The position numbers and the translations under genes were made by a program. The notes under the pieces were generated by a model. The model saw only the letters and a program-made list of their open reading frames with translations, was not told the DNA's origin and made no database searches. Positions 12,351-25,369 of a DNA stretch of 64,000 nucleotides are shown here, piece by piece. The stretch's first letter is position 1. Each line of letters begins with the position of its first letter. The stretch comes from Undaria pinnatifida (taxonomy: Eukaryota; Sar; Phaeophyceae; Laminariales; Alariaceae), in contig JABAKD010000007.1 of NCBI GenBank assembly GCA_012845835.1, forward strand, positions 14,223,342-14,287,341, given 5' to 3'.

Positions 12351-12357
12351 TCTATAT

Positions 12358-13030
12358 AATTAAAACTTGAAAATATAATCCACTCCAGCTTTGAGATCGA
12401 AGATTTTGTCGAAACCCATCGTTGCAAGCTGTGTGTGATACTCCGATCTCGCGTATTATTGCTGGGTGTGTGTCCTCATTCATTACATAGGCCGGCGACC
12501 CCCCCTTGGAACCACACCAGTAGTGCAGCTGGTACGAGGGTCAACAAGGTGGTGTTAGTGAATCCGTGCGCGGAAACTGTTAACCCCGTATTTGAGGGGG
12601 TTAAACTGTGACAGCCGTGGAAAGAAACGCATCGGTTTATCAAATATATTAATATGCTGTAAGTCGCACAATCAATGAGGAAAGGGCGGAGTGTTCGAAG
12701 GCTCTTCGGGGGGGTACGGGGGGGGGACGGCGGCGGTAGGGGATTTAAAAAAGCTTAGGTCGCATAGATGCAGGGACTTGCATTGCACGTGGTGATAGGT
12801 TTAGGCGATGGTTCGGGTGCTAGGAAGGGTGGGGGCGTAAAGGGGTGGAGGGTGGGGAGGGAATGAATTGGAGACACGTCTTGGATGGCTGGAAAGGTAA
12901 TGAGGTGAAATGAGCTACTTGGTAGTGTTCATTACTACGGCGAATTTGACTTGAAGTGGGGCGTTTGAACAAGAGAGATCGGGGGGGGAGGGGACGGGGG
13001 GGACAATTTAATATATATATGATTTTTTAC
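12358..13030 (+). repeat. Family A repeat, copy A2, short
   Basis: The head CACTCCAGCTTTGAGATCGA and GATCTCGCGTATTA are followed by one core module (12565-12660) and two GGCGATGG modules. It is truncated before the tail. Confidence 0.7.
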
Positions 13031-13039
13031 GCTAGGCCA

Positions 13040-13740
13040 TGTTTTCATGAGCACCACTAACAAGAGCACCAGACATGGACGCGACATCTACAGGGCCACA
13101 ACATCTTCGACGACAGTGGGGAGAATACAGGACGTATAATCGTGCACTAGATAATAATATTGTGAAAAGGAAGTACAGACAGATATGTTAACACTGCGGT
13201 AGACCACACTACCAACCTATTACGCAGGGTATTTCGTGCTTATCTGCCGTCTGCAAGATCGCCTGACAGCCTGTACCAAACGCAGTAGAATATGCCTAAC
13301 GAAATAAAGTCACCCTCCTGTTTAATATTGGTGACATTGCATGCCCGCATCACCTCGCTTGCTGTATGTGTAAGATGCATCTCTGTCTTATAATTGGTAG
13401 CCTCAGAGACCCGCATCGACACGATTAAAACAATGTTCCTAAAATCGTACGTTTCAGCCAATAATAATGGGAAAAGGGAGTACAGGCAGGTATTATGTAT
13501 GTCAAAATTGCGGTAGACCACACAACCAACCCATTGCATGGGGTATTTCGTACATATCGTCTGCACGATCGCATTCCAACCTATGCCAAGCGAAGTATGA
13601 GTAACGGAGTGGCGTACTTGAGCGCGGGTACACCAAGCGTTCCTCTCAAAAAAACTGAAGATTCGCACTTCTCTCTCTCGTGGTCAATGATGGTGACGTT
13701 GCATCACCACATCACATCGCCTGTTGTATTTCCAATATAA
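13040..13740. repeat. Duplicated A-tail sequence (two copies about 310 bp apart)
   Basis: 13150-13260 and 13460-13570 share GCGGTAGACCACAC, CAACC and GGGTATTTCGT. 13330-13400 and 13680-13740 share GGTGACATTGCAT and ATCACCTCGC-type sequence. The same tail sequence recurs at 5640, at 52905-53029 and, partly, at 9025-9070. No coding sequence was recognised. Confidence 0.5.
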
Positions 13741-14925
13741 TATATAGATCTCTTTCATAACATTCCCGATGTCAGAAAATAATGGCAACTATTAAGTGGT
13801 TGCAAGTCTATCTTGCGAGCCATATACAACAACAAATCATAAAGCTTTAACACGTTCTTTACCGCATCTAAAGATTGCGTCACATACCACATGTAAATAT
13901 CAAATAAATAAAAATCAATACCAGGAAGGTGATATATGAAGGGATGTCTTCTTGCCACAATCGTCAGATTTGTCCGCTTAAAGGACTCTATTTTTTCCGC
14001 GCACACATTGAAGTGCCCCGCCCACTCCCGCCCCCCCTTCCCGCCCGATCCTCTTGTCAAACGCCCCACCTTGAATCAAAACCTGCCTGAGAGTAGGAAA
14101 CAATACCAACTAGCTGCTATCACCTCATTATATTTCTAGCCATCCATATCGTACGTCCAATTCATTCCCTCCCCCTCTTTTTTTTGTTTCTTTTTTTTTG
14201 CGCCCTTTTGTTTAAACGACCCACTTACAATCGAAATCGGCCCGAAAAATAACACTTCTACGCAACTGCTATCACGTCATTATCTTTCTAGCCATCCATG
14301 ACGTAGCTTTCATTCATCCCCCAGCCCTCTCCCCCCCCAACGCCCCCTCATTCCCCACCATCCGCACCATTTGCCTAGATCAAGTACCACGCGTATAGCA
14401 ACCCCTGCATCTATCCGACATGAACATGTTGAGGAAAACACCCTCCCCCCCCCTCCCCCCCACGAACGCTCCGCCTTCCCCTCACTCTCTCCTCACTGGT
14501 TGTACCACTTTCAGCATAGGATTTTTTTAGTTTTCACACAGAGATTGAGCTGCCACGCCCACCCTCCCCCCTCTCTTGATCAAACCTAGGCTCCCACGTC
14601 ATAAAAACCTCCGCCCTCCCCTCACCGGTTATTCGACTTTCAGGAGTTACTTCATAAACTGATGCATTTCCTTCCACAGTCACAGCTGTCAGATTTTGTC
14701 CCCCTCAGAAACGGGGTTTATAGTTTCCGCGCACAGACTGACTAACATCACCCTGTTGACCCTGATAGCTACTGTGTAGTTGCAAGGGGAGTCGACCACC
14801 TATATCCTTGATGAGGACACACAACCCGTCATACGCGCGATCGGAGTATCACACACAGCTCGCAAAGATGAGTTTTGACCACATCCTCGATCTCACATCT
14901 GAAGTGTATTTTCCTATATTATTAT
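13740..14925 (-). repeat. Family A repeat, copy A3, reversed
   Basis: Read on the minus strand it has the full order head (14920-14880), core, G-tracts (C-tracts on the plus strand), core and tail (13990-13760). It faces copy A4 head to head, with only about 20 bp between them (14910-14935). Confidence 0.75.
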
Positions 14926-14934
14926 GATTAATGA

Positions 14935-16090
14935 TGAGAATACACTCCAGCTGTGAAATCGAATATTTTGTCGAAACCTATCTTTGCACGCTGTGTGTCA
15001 TACTCCGATCGCGCGTATTGAGGGTTGTGTGTCCTCAAAAAGGATATAGGTCGGCGACTCCCCTTGCAACTACGGAGTAGTTACCAGGGTCAACAGGGTG
15101 ATGTTCGTCAGTCTGTGCGCGGAAACTATAAAACCCGTTTTCGAGGGAGCACAGTATCTGACAGCTGTGGAAGGAAATGCATCAGTTTATGAAGTGACTC
15201 CTGTTAGTCGAATAACCGGTGAGGGGAGATCGGAGGTATTTATGACGTGGGAGCCTGGGTTTGATCGAAACGGAGCAGAGTTGGGGGGGGGGGGGAGGGT
15301 GGGGGCAGCTCAAATTGTTCGTGGAAACAATAAATCCTTCGAGGGGATAAATGTGACAGTTTTGGAAAGAATGCACCAGTTTATCATGTATATATGACCA
15401 AGGCTACGGTAGGGGGGGTACCCCCATTTTCAGTGGTGTGTTTGAGCCACTTGCACGAGTGACTCTGTACCCCACGGATGAAAATGGTTTGGGCAGTTGT
15501 TTTGGTGCAGCTTAGATCACCTTTGAAATGCGGATTAATTTCGTCAATGTAAAGCATGAAGAAAACGTAATATCGCATAGGAACAAAGCGGTTACTCGCC
15601 CGAGTGACCCCTAGCCACTGAAATTAAAGGCCCAAAACGGGACCCCCCTACCGTAGCCTGGGTGATTATATATATGTCAATCGTGCAACTAGTGAGTAGA
15701 GTGCGGAGTGTTCGAGAGGGTGGGGGTGGGGTGGGGTGGGGGGGTGGGGAGGTGGGGGGTGAGGGGGTGGTGAGGTGGGGGGTGGGGGAAGGCGGGGGTG
15801 GGGGTGGGGGTGGGGGTGGAGGTGGGGGTGGGGAAGGGAAGGGCTTTACACGGCGTAGATGTAGGAATTTGTTATACGTGTGGTGCTTGGTCTAGGCGAT
15901 GGTGCGGGTGGTGGGGAAGGAGGGGCCATTCGGTGCTGGGGGGGGGGGGGGGAGCAGCGGTATGGATAGCTCTAGAATGATAATGAGGTGATAGCAAGTG
16001 CGTGGAAGTGTTTATTACTGTGGCGGATTTTGATATTAGGTGGTTCGTTTGAGGAAGGAAGAGCGAGGGGGGGCGGAGGAAGGGATAGTA
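14935..16090 (+). repeat. Family A repeat, copy A4, interrupted by a MITE
   Basis: The head is at 14938. The core module is at 15115-15230, with a second core ending CATCAGTTTATCATGTATAT at 15390. The MITE 15402-15657 follows. The copy resumes with GTGCGGAGTGTTCGAG at 15699 and the GGTCTAGGCGATGG module at 15888. Confidence 0.7.
15402..15657. mobile_element. Short MITE with GGCTACGGTAGGGGGG ends, inside a family A copy
   Basis: Inverted ends of 16 bp (GGCTACGGTAGGGGGG) enclose a 256-bp body. The body has a second inverted pair CCATTTTCAGTGG / CCACTGAAATT and the palindrome-like GCACGAGTGACTC / CGCCCGAGTGACC. It interrupts a family A copy right after TTTATCATGTATAT. Target duplication is unclear because the flanks are TA-rich. 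A diverged relative lies at 45-300. Confidence 0.65.
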
Positions 16091-16246
16091 TATATCATAG
16101 CTGACGCAATACATGGGTTCGCCAGCACAAGGCAAAACATGAAAACGGGAGTTAGCCTACGATGTGCCAAGTCACTACTTCTGGTACATACGTCGCAATA
16201 CTTGCACCTGAAAAATATTGTTCGTCCGGCATATTGAATGCGGATA

Positions 16247-17293
16247 CAGTAGCGGCCCCGATATAGCGGCATGTAGTGCCAGGCGGCAAAATTGCCGTTA
16301 TTCAGGGCAACTCCGCTATACCCATATAGCGGTGATTTAGCCGCTAATGAGTCCTCAATAGCGGTATATTTGCCGCTATGGGGGAAAACAGCTTCGTACT
16401 TGTGTTTACAACGCCAGATTGATTCTCACGAAATCTTCGCCTCTGCGCGCTGTAAGTTAGTGGCATGTGTTCTACTGACAAGGTATGATGCTGTGTCATT
16501 GTTATTGCCTTCACTGCTCGTGTATTGCTCGTGTATTGCTCGTGAATCCATGCAGACGGTCTGTCCATCTCCTGCCCACCACTCCCCGTACTGTACTTGT
16601 ACTCGTACTGCTGTCGAGGCCTCCTACTCTTGTGCAGCCTACGAGTGTAACCTGATGTACGAAGGATAAAAAAAAGAATCAGTCGAAAAGAAAGGCCACA
16701 CCGCGTAGCGCGCATGTTTTTTCATCACGGACCATGTATTGATCACCTCTACACGTACCAGAACTGGCCGAACATTTCGTACGCTGAACCAATTGATGCA
16801 TCAAATGATGACATCAAACATCACCCCTCTGTGACAGTACATCAACTCCTGCCTTAACGCTTTGGCGCAGGTTTCTGCCGAATAAAGTCCGCAGTGATTA
16901 AAAGAACGCTCTGATGTCCGACTGCCGTCCCGGTGTAGCGGACTTTGATGCGAGAAATGCCATCTTGACCCTACGTAGCAAGTATCCGGCCTGACGCATA
17001 CCGTACGCCTCTCTCTGCGTAATTCTCTAGAGAATTCACCTCTGCGTAATGTACTGCTGTACTGCAGCTGTACTGCTGTATGGATCCTGTATCTCACTGC
17101 TGTAGGGGGTCCTGTGGACAGCAGATTGCCGCTATCGCGGTGGCGAAATACCTCAAATTGCCGCTAATGAGGGCCCGATCCTGAGTAGCGCGCATTTGCC
17201 GCTATATCGGGTCGAGATGGTGTCAAGAGATTTTCGTGCCGCTATTTAGGGCATTTCGCTATTCAGGGTGCCGCTATATCGGGGCCGCTACTG
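16247..17293. mobile_element. Tc1/mariner-like non-autonomous element, 1047 bp, TA-flanked
   Basis: The ends are perfect inverted repeats of about 25 bp that begin CAGTAGCGGCCCCGATATAG. TA flanks both ends (16245-16246 and 17294-17295), the target duplication of Tc1/mariner/pogo elements. Within 180 bp of each end the motif ATAGCGGCA or its complement recurs many times, which could be extra transposase contact sites. No transposase-like reading frame is present, so movement would need an enzyme from elsewhere. Confidence 0.8.
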
Positions 17294-17295
17294 TA

Positions 17296-17345
17296 TGACA
17301 CAAAGCTTGCAAATATTACTTTCGACGAAATGTTCGATGTCACAG
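17296..17345 (-). repeat. Family A head fragment beside the mariner-like element
   Basis: AAGCTTGCAAATATTACTTT, CGACGAAATGTTCGA and TGTCACAGC are the reversed A head. The mariner-like element ends at the TA immediately to its left. Confidence 0.5.
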
Positions 17346-17349
17346 CAGC

Positions 17350-20100
17350 AGCTGTACGAGCTAATCATGGTATTTTCAAGAGAAAGTCCATATACAAGGG
17401 CCCGGCTACATACATGGGTGCCGGGTAGAGCGGGGAACGTGTTGGGGAGAGTTCCATATCGGACACGAACTATATAAAGGAATCCCAAGAATTTCGTCCG
17501 AAAATAATGGTTGGGAAGGTGTGCGTGTGTGCGCTACAACAGTACATCCAGAGAAGTAACGCTTGCACTGTCCAGGCGTATACTCTTGTCTTGTACACAC
17601 GTACACACTCGTATGATATGTGCGCTCGTGTGACTGCCCGGTGTGTAGCGTGTTTCAGAAATTTACCCCCTCTTTTCAACCATTCATCAATTCTTCATGT
17701 CTTGTATGTGTAACACTTTTCGGCACTATCTATCCAAGTAAGGGTGTATGGAGCCAAGAACATGAAGATAAAAAAATAGCTTTGGATGTCTTGTCCGGCG
17801 TTTTAGTACGGGATCGGCGGTTTACCTGCGAGTCTGCCGGCAGAGCACAACATTTCCTATTTGTGTGACGGCCTTGGAACAACTTCCGATACACCCCACG
17901 AAAAAAGGACTACCGGTTAATTGCGCGATCGACCGCCGGCCTAGGTTATCACGTTTCTTTGTCTTGGGGGAGCTTGCACCCTGCACTCTTGTTCGCTCTT
18001 GTTTATGTAGAACCTACCGCGTGCTCGATGGTCTCGCGGCAGCAGCACATCAGAACGTCCACCCGTACGATGCATTTTAACATGAACTTAAAGTGGTCGT
18101 TAGATTATCGGACAGAGTGAAGCGAGTACGACTAAACTTGCCACCGGCACTCGTATGCTGCAGTATGAGGTATCTGCTGTGGTTCTTGTTGTCGCGCCTG
18201 CTGCAAGCCGCAGAATATATTTTTATTAGTTGCGCCCTACGGCTACTGCTGCTACACTGGATGCTGTGATCATGCCTATATCGTCGGTTGGCGTCCGTGC
18301 TCGCCGTACATACTGCTGCTGATTCTGCGGTTCTCACCCCGTATATACGGGTTTCCTCGTACACCTTAACGTACGACGACGAGCAAAAGAAGAATGGTGA
18401 CATGAAATGACATGGAATATAGCCGCAAAGAAGCGAGCACAGCGGAACAGTGCGCCGTGGATCAACCGCGCTCGTCCATGCCTGCAGCAGGGAGAGGCAG
18501 AGAGAGGCAGAGAGAGGCTGCCGGTGTGTCCGTGGTCGTGCTAAAGCCACAGCGCGGCAAAGGTCGAACAGACGTCTCTACTGTTTGGTTTTGTCTCAAT
18601 ATTCCGGCATGATATTTTGTGCGTGTATACTATTTTGGGAGTTTTTAGGCACAAAACGCCTTGCCTGCGGATATTTCTGTCATTGAGTGGTTGTATGTCG
18701 TCTGTAAATTTTTTGTGTCACGTATTTGGTGCACCCACACTAAAAAATCGACTGAACAATTAGTAGGTGGAAAAACATCCGGTACAATGGTAGTAGTAAC
18801 ATTGACCTGCGTGCATAGTCTACATTGCAACAAAAAAATAAACACCAGGAAAGGTATAGAGACGAACAATATTATCGGAGTTTTCGACAAAATGGAAGGC
18901 CAAATGCATGAAATTCCCGAAGATCCCAGCCAAACATGGCCTGGACGGTCGCCTATGGGCGCCACTAAATATATTTGTTTTGTTAAACTCTCCAGAATTC
19001 CGGGATAATATAACAATATAACAACGATTTCTCACGGCTATCTTGGACATCACCTGCTTTAGAGAAATTGCCAAGCATATATTGGATTAGACGCAACGTA
19101 ACTATTTCGTGCCCTACACACACTTCGTTCCACGAAGTCAACAAACAACGTCGTGAACTCTGAACGAGGCCAGCTCGTTAGGTGATCCGCCCCCCCCTTG
19201 GTTTACAGCGCTCTCTCCACGGCTGGTGATTTGCTGCGGGCGCAGCTCTAGGCATCTGTTTAAAACAAGTATATTTGTCGGCTGATGTGTAGAAAACTGA
19301 GAAAAAACTATCTATCGTCTCGCTACAGGCGAAAGAAAGAATTTTGTGAAGGTCAACAGAACAACACAAGCAACGTCTCACGCCCTAAGGCATGGATAGA
19401 AGAGATGAATTCTTCAGCGTTGTCACCTACAGTATACCTCACTTATGTGACCTTGTCCGGAACGAATAGCAGTGGCCATGGGTTTTCTCTATCTCGAGTT
19501 CGAGGGTCAGTCGTGTCGGTTGGACAATGTTGATCAAGGCTTGAAAAAACAACGTAGAGAAAACGACCTGTCGGGACCGCATGATCAAAGAATGAGCCAG
19601 AAAGATAATATTTCAATCGTTTTTCCCCAATAGCGACGTTACCCGGAATCGTTCAGTCAGCAACGTGCCCTTTTGGAATCGACCAATTGTGTGAGGACAC
19701 AAACCTACAACCTGCATGTTCTCTTCGTGACGCTACTTCTTCTGCAACTATATAAGGTCAGATGCCAATACGCGATTCCTAAGACTCCATGCAGTATTCT
19801 ATTCATTTTCTGCATTTATTTGCGCACTACAACTCCTCCAGTCAAGAGTAAAAGAAATGCTTTAGCATGCCGCCCAAAATCCAATATTGTGCCCACTTTT
19901 CGCTTGCCTCTCTGAGCCCCCGCACGCGTTCACGGCGAGGTGAATAGGGGGACCGAAGGGCGAGGGGCATTGAAGCCGATTCCCGAGGAGATCGCTAGAA
20001 GAAATATGAACGCTATAGACATTTTAAAGTGTCGAGATTCCAATGCTGAGGCCGACACGGTGAAACAAATCTAATGATTGTCTGGCATCGTATTTGTCAT
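17350..20100. other. Stretch without recognised genes or repeats
   Basis: Frames are short and overlap on both strands. A GAGAGGCA triplet repeat lies at 18495-18515. I see nothing else to name. Confidence 0.4.
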
Positions 20101-20117
20101 ACACAAATATATTATAA

Positions 20118-21240
20118 AAATATAAATACACTCCAGCTGTGAGATCGAATATTTTGTCGAAACTCGTCTTTGCAAGCTGTGTGCGATACTCCGATCGCGC
20201 GTATTACGGGTTGTGTGTCCTCTTTCAGGATAGAGGCCGGCGACTCCCCTTGCAACTACAATGTAGCTATCAGGGTCAACAGGGTGATGTTAAGCAGTCT
20301 GGTGCGCGAGAACTATAAAACCGGGACAAACTCTGACATCTGTGTGGAAGGAAATGCATCAGTTTATCGAGTGAATCCTGTTGGAATAACCGGCGAGGGG
20401 AGGGCGGATATTTGAAGGACGCGGGGGCTGGATTTTGGTAAAAAGGGTGGCGGGAGGGGGGGAGGGGGGGGGGGACAGGTGGGGCAGCTTAATTTGTTCG
20501 TGTAAACTATCAATACTTCTTGTGAGAGAGGGGGGGGGGAAAGTGCCTGGCGGGGGGGGGGGGGGGGGGGCTTAGGTCGCATAGATGTAGCGGTTTGCTA
20601 TACGCTTGGTGCTGGGTTTAGGCGATGGTGCGGGTAGTGGGAAAGGAGGTGGCGTTGGGGGCGAGGGGGGTTGGGGATTGCCGCAGCGGCATGGACGGCT
20701 CTAAAGCGATAATAAGGCGATATCCAGAGCGTGGAAGTGTTTGTTACTCTGGCAGATTTCGATATTGGGTTGGGCGTTTGAGCAAGAGATAGCGAGGAAC
20801 ATAAAAACAAAGGGGCGGGGGGACGGGGGGAGGGAGGGCGGATATGAGTTGTAGGTACGGCATGGATGGCTTGAAGGATAGATATAATGAGATTATATCA
20901 GTTGGCTAGTAGTGTATACTACTATGGGAAATTTTGATTTTAGGTGGGGCGTTTGGACAAGAAGATTCGGGGGGGGGGGGGGCGGCGTGGGGGGGGGGGG
21001 GGGTTGGGGTGGCAGGATTTCAATATGTGCGCGGCAACTATAAACCCAAAGAATAACGAATCTGACGGTTGTAGCAAGAAGAAACTCCCATATATCATTT
21101 TCCTGGTAATGTGTACTATTCTAAAGTGTCTGATGTTACATGTAGTATGCTAACCAGTTCTTAGGTGTAGTAAACAACGTGTTAAAAGCGTCATAACTAT
21201 TCTATATAATGATTGTTCTTTCTTCGTTTTTTGTGACCTA
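20118..21240 (+). repeat. Family A repeat, copy A5
   Basis: It has the head, core (20290-20400), a poly-G module, GGTTTAGGCGATGG (20615) and a second long G tract at 20970-21003. The tail follows with ACTATAAACCCAAAGAATAA and TGTACTATTCTA. Confidence 0.7.
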
Positions 21241-21985
21241 AACCTATTGAAAACCCTTCCCCTCCCCCCCGCCCGTTTGTTTTGTCCCCGCTTTCTCAAG
21301 ATTAACGGCCACACGTAATATCCAAATCCCCCAGAGTAATAATCATTTTCACGCACCGGATATCACCTTTTTTTATTTCTAGAGCTATCCATTACGCTGC
21401 TGCAACCACCCCCCCCCTCCCCGCCGCCAATGGCGTCGCCATCCCACGTGGAGCAAACCCTTACACCTATGCGACCTAAAGCCCTTTCGCCCCCACCCCC
21501 CCCCCCCACCTCCCCCCCACCCCCCCCCCCCACCTCCCCAACCCACCCCACCCCACCCCACCCTCACCCCCTCGAACACTCCGCCCTCTACTCGCTGGTT
21601 GTACGATGTATAGGATATACATGATAAACAGGTGCATTACTTCCAAAACCGTCACATTTTTCCCTTTAAAGGGTGTATAGTTGCCACGCACAGATTAGCT
21701 GCTTTTACCCCATGATATACTGATGCATTTCCCTCCACAGCTGTCAAATTTTGTCCCCCTCAGAAACGGGTTTTACAGTTTCCGCGCACAGACTGACTAG
21801 CACCACCCTGTTGACCCTGATAGCTACACTGCAGCTGCAAGGGGAATCGCCGACCTATATCCTTAATTAGGACTTACAACCCGTAATGCGGGCGATCGGA
21901 GTATCACACACAGCTGGCAAAGATGAGTTTCGACAAAATCTTCGACACCTCACAGCTGGAGTGCATTTTCATTTTCAATATATAT
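21240..21985 (-). repeat. Family A repeat, copy A6, reversed
   Basis: It faces A5 tail to tail. C-tracts at 21485-21535 are the complement of the G modules. The core is at 21770-21730 and the head ends at 21960. Confidence 0.7.
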
Positions 21986-21999
21986 ATATATCGATGCCT

Positions 22000-22985
22000 G
22001 ACTATAAACTTTCCGACACAAATTACAAGTCATTGGAATAGTCACTAGTATACTACTTTATTTTTATAATATATATATATTTATACTAGTTTCTATATAG
22101 GCCTTAGAAGAATCACTGCATCAGTGTTGGCACTATTAATAGTATTAATAGTATTCATATTGGCACTAGTCACTAGTAGTGCTGTTCTTCCATTCGGCTA
22201 TCTCCAACTACCCTTATCCCTGGACATGTAGACTATGTATCGTAGTATACACAGCTACCCGTTCCCTGTATGATAACATGTACCCCCAACTCCCCTATCC
22301 CTGCAGGATAATTCCTCCTTATACTACGGGCTGCACGTCCATGGTCTTACCTCCCATTCATTGATAATTAATTGCACTATTTTGGCGGGGAGATGAGGTC
22401 ACTGTTTCGATGCACAGAGTCATCACACGTGTTTTTTTTCGCCTATATATGATACGAAAAGTTCAGCACATTTTTTAGCGAGAAGCTTGTCTTCATCAAA
22501 TTTACAAGCAATAGCACACATACATCTCATAATACGAGAGGGCGTGGTGGTGTCTTGAACTACAACAACTATTAATAGTCCCGTTAGTTACCCACACATA
22601 CATACATACATCACATAACATACGTCCCTGAGGTAGCTCACCAGGAGGTCGGGGTCAGGATCGTAGTACGTTTGGGTTGGTAGATGGGCCCATATATGTG
22701 TGAGTTTCCAACAAAGAGAGACGTAGAATGAAATTGTACTTTTTATTGCTTGATATCCGACAATGTAGAGCACATAGTGATCGTCAGTAGTAACAAAAAG
22801 CGATGACGAAGCGAAACAGCAAGAAGACTAGTCTACTGATATAATACGGCAAAGTTTAAACTTGCGTGGAACAGACGCCTGTGGATGCACCTAAATCAAG
22901 CCGCCCGTTAACAACATTCTGATTGGACCTGTTCATCTGACAAGTAAAACTAAGAGTAAAGCTGTTTTTACCAAACAAGCGAAAC
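22000..22985. other. AT-rich stretch with short tandem TA runs
   Basis: It contains TA microsatellite tracts at 21985 and 22070, and a duplicated ATTAATAGT at 22136-22150. No gene is seen. Confidence 0.4.
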
Positions 22986-23439
22986 TACCCTCCACCGCCT
23001 AATTGGTCCGTACTTCTCCAAACGCCAGCTATTGCTTTACACACTACATTCACTGCTGTGGTTGCAAAATTCCGGAAGTGAGGAATATGAACGACTCAGC
23101 CCACACTCTTGCGCTACCGCTTGTTTAGAAGGGGCAGATAGACAGCCCCCCGGGTTGTCTGCGCCACCCACACATTTGCACTCCCTGCCAAACATTCTGG
23201 TGGAGGTTTTGTCCTTCGGGTTCTTGACTTCGCGACTGAGTTATACCTGTAAAAAGGCGGCGCAGACTGCCCCCTTCCCTTTTGCCAAAACATCTCTTGT
23301 GCTATTTTTTAAGACCCGACTTGCACTGTGCCGGCAAGTTACACAATGATGGCAAATGCGGGAGCACTTGGTTGCAATTGTGACAGGTCCACCCTATCTC
23401 GTCGCCTGTCCTCCAGCACCTTGACCCTCCACCATCACC

Positions 23440-25369
23440 TCAGATAACTGAAGAACGAGGGCGCTGCGATAACCCAATGTTTGGAAATAGCACCTGCAGT
23501 GACTCCAATATTTCCGGGAGCGCGAAGTTGATTCGTGTTGGGCGCATGTTATCGTGTGCCCGAGCTGGCCGTAGGGTTCCTTGACATCGATGTGGTCGTG
23601 GTGGCTGTATCCCCACCGGCTTGAAGGCGTACTTGGATGGGTAGTTGGCGTCGTCAGTGGCAGAAAAACAATGCAATAACCACTTTACTACTGCAAAAAA
23701 ATGTAATCGCAAACCGTTCCAAAGCGATTTGCCACTTAGCATGTAGTTGCTGCTCTAAACGAGTTAAAGCGGCAGCGTGTGGCAACCGTAAATCGGGGAT
23801 GGATCCAACCCTACGAAGAGTGTGGACGCACGACATTTTGTTTGTCTCAACGACGGCGTTCACCCTGAACGACAACCCCAAATCGTCGAGAATGGTTACA
23901 GGGGATTTTGTTTGCGTGGTTTTCGTCGTGTACCTATTTTAGCCCTAGGGTATTCTTCAACCGATAGTAGGTTTTTGGCCTCAGTTTCAGTTTCACTTTT
24001 TGGGAGAGGTCATCAGCTCCAAAATCGAGGAGCATCAGGGAAAACCGGGTGCACTTCTATCATTGCAAAATATAAACACCGCCAATAACACCTAATCAAA
24101 CTCGTTGAAGAACGTGACAACGCATTGGATGGGCCTTGAGGCGGGACCAGCGCCATCAACACCTGTTCGAAGCAGCTTTGAGAGTTTGTTGGAGATGTCC
24201 ATTTTCAGCACGATCCCGTGGACTTGATGTTGGCGGCGTTGAATGAAATCATCGGCGTCAGCTTACACCGAGAATGCAAGAAATGAAAACAAAGCAATTT
24301 CAGTCAAAAACGTATAGATATTTGACCTCCGCCACACAAAGGGCGGACCCCGCACCCTCATGTCGCAACATTTTTCTACATTGAACTCACTCGAACACAC
24401 CTCGCTCGCCACTCCTTGGACGAGCTGGTCGAGTTTCGTCACGGGTGCCCTCTCCATCCTTTCGCACCACACGATAAACAGGTACTGTGCTGAAGGGCAA
24501 ATGCCAGTGTATCCGTCCGGATCATCGAAGGACTCGAACCCGCTTTCCGCTGTCGTGAAACGTTTTCTGATACGCCTGCGCAGAGGCGTCGGTTTACACT
24601 ATAAAGCCCATTGCGTACACCGCGTAGCCAACCTCCGCTATCACGTTGCGGTGAACTGCATCACGTTGCGGTGAACTGCCGAGTTGCATGAAAGTAAAAA
24701 AGCAAAGAGGTCCGGGACGAGAAAAGGAAGTTGCGATAGTACCCCCTGCATCCCTCCCTGTGAACGACTCCACCACCCGTGCCTGGCAGCTCTGGAGATG
24801 GCAAGCGCCACAAGAAAAGGGTGGTAAACAAGAAGAGGGGAGGTCGGCATCTTGTGCTAGGATAAACGGTGGTGCGCACGACCACTTTCTTCTGCGCCAA
24901 AAAAGATGATACTATCACAGCGCCAGCTGAAAACCACCACATCATTAAACTTAGGCTTCCCCTTGTTATTCTCTCCGCAGCTCTGGCATTTGTAGAAGTA
25001 GTCCAAGAGGTCCCAACAGGAACCCCATTGAACAGCTCTCAGCGTCAGGTTCTGCGTCCATCTCTTGACAAGTACCTCTGTTGTTGTCTTGCAACGCGGA
25101 CAAGGCGGCCGTCCTTATGACAACCCGCGGGACTGAGTTTGCTCGGGCACCCGGCACGGATGTGGCGGTCGCCAACGGTGACCGTGTTGCGCGCCATCGT
25201 GGGATCGGAAGGACGCACCTACAATCAGTTTGTGTCCGCAGGCCTCTTGGGAGATCTCACGCTTGATCTTTGCAAGGAACTCTTCCTGCGACGTCGGAGA
25301 TGACTCCTGGTATACGACGTGCAGAGACATGAGCGGAGCGGCCGGACGTGTAACAACGTCTGTAGCCAA
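23440..25369 (-). pseudogene. Decayed minus-strand coding region with zinc-ribbon-like segment
   Basis: Several protein-like open stretches line up on the minus strand. 25369-25115 begins MATDVVTRPAA and contains an EEFLAKIKREISQEACGHKL helix. After one stop the same frame continues (25111-24856) with CPRCKTTTEVLVKRWTQNL and YKCQSCG, a CxxC...CxxC pair spaced like a zinc ribbon. 24590-24263 contains ESFDDPDGYTGICPSAQYLF and 24240-24108 reads KMDISNKLSKLLRT. 23881-23654 reads TILDDLGLSFRVNAVVET. The pieces are in different frames and splice sites do not join them cleanly. I do not recognise the family. Zinc-ribbon domains fused to transposon proteins are one option, a decayed host gene another. 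Confidence 0.3.
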
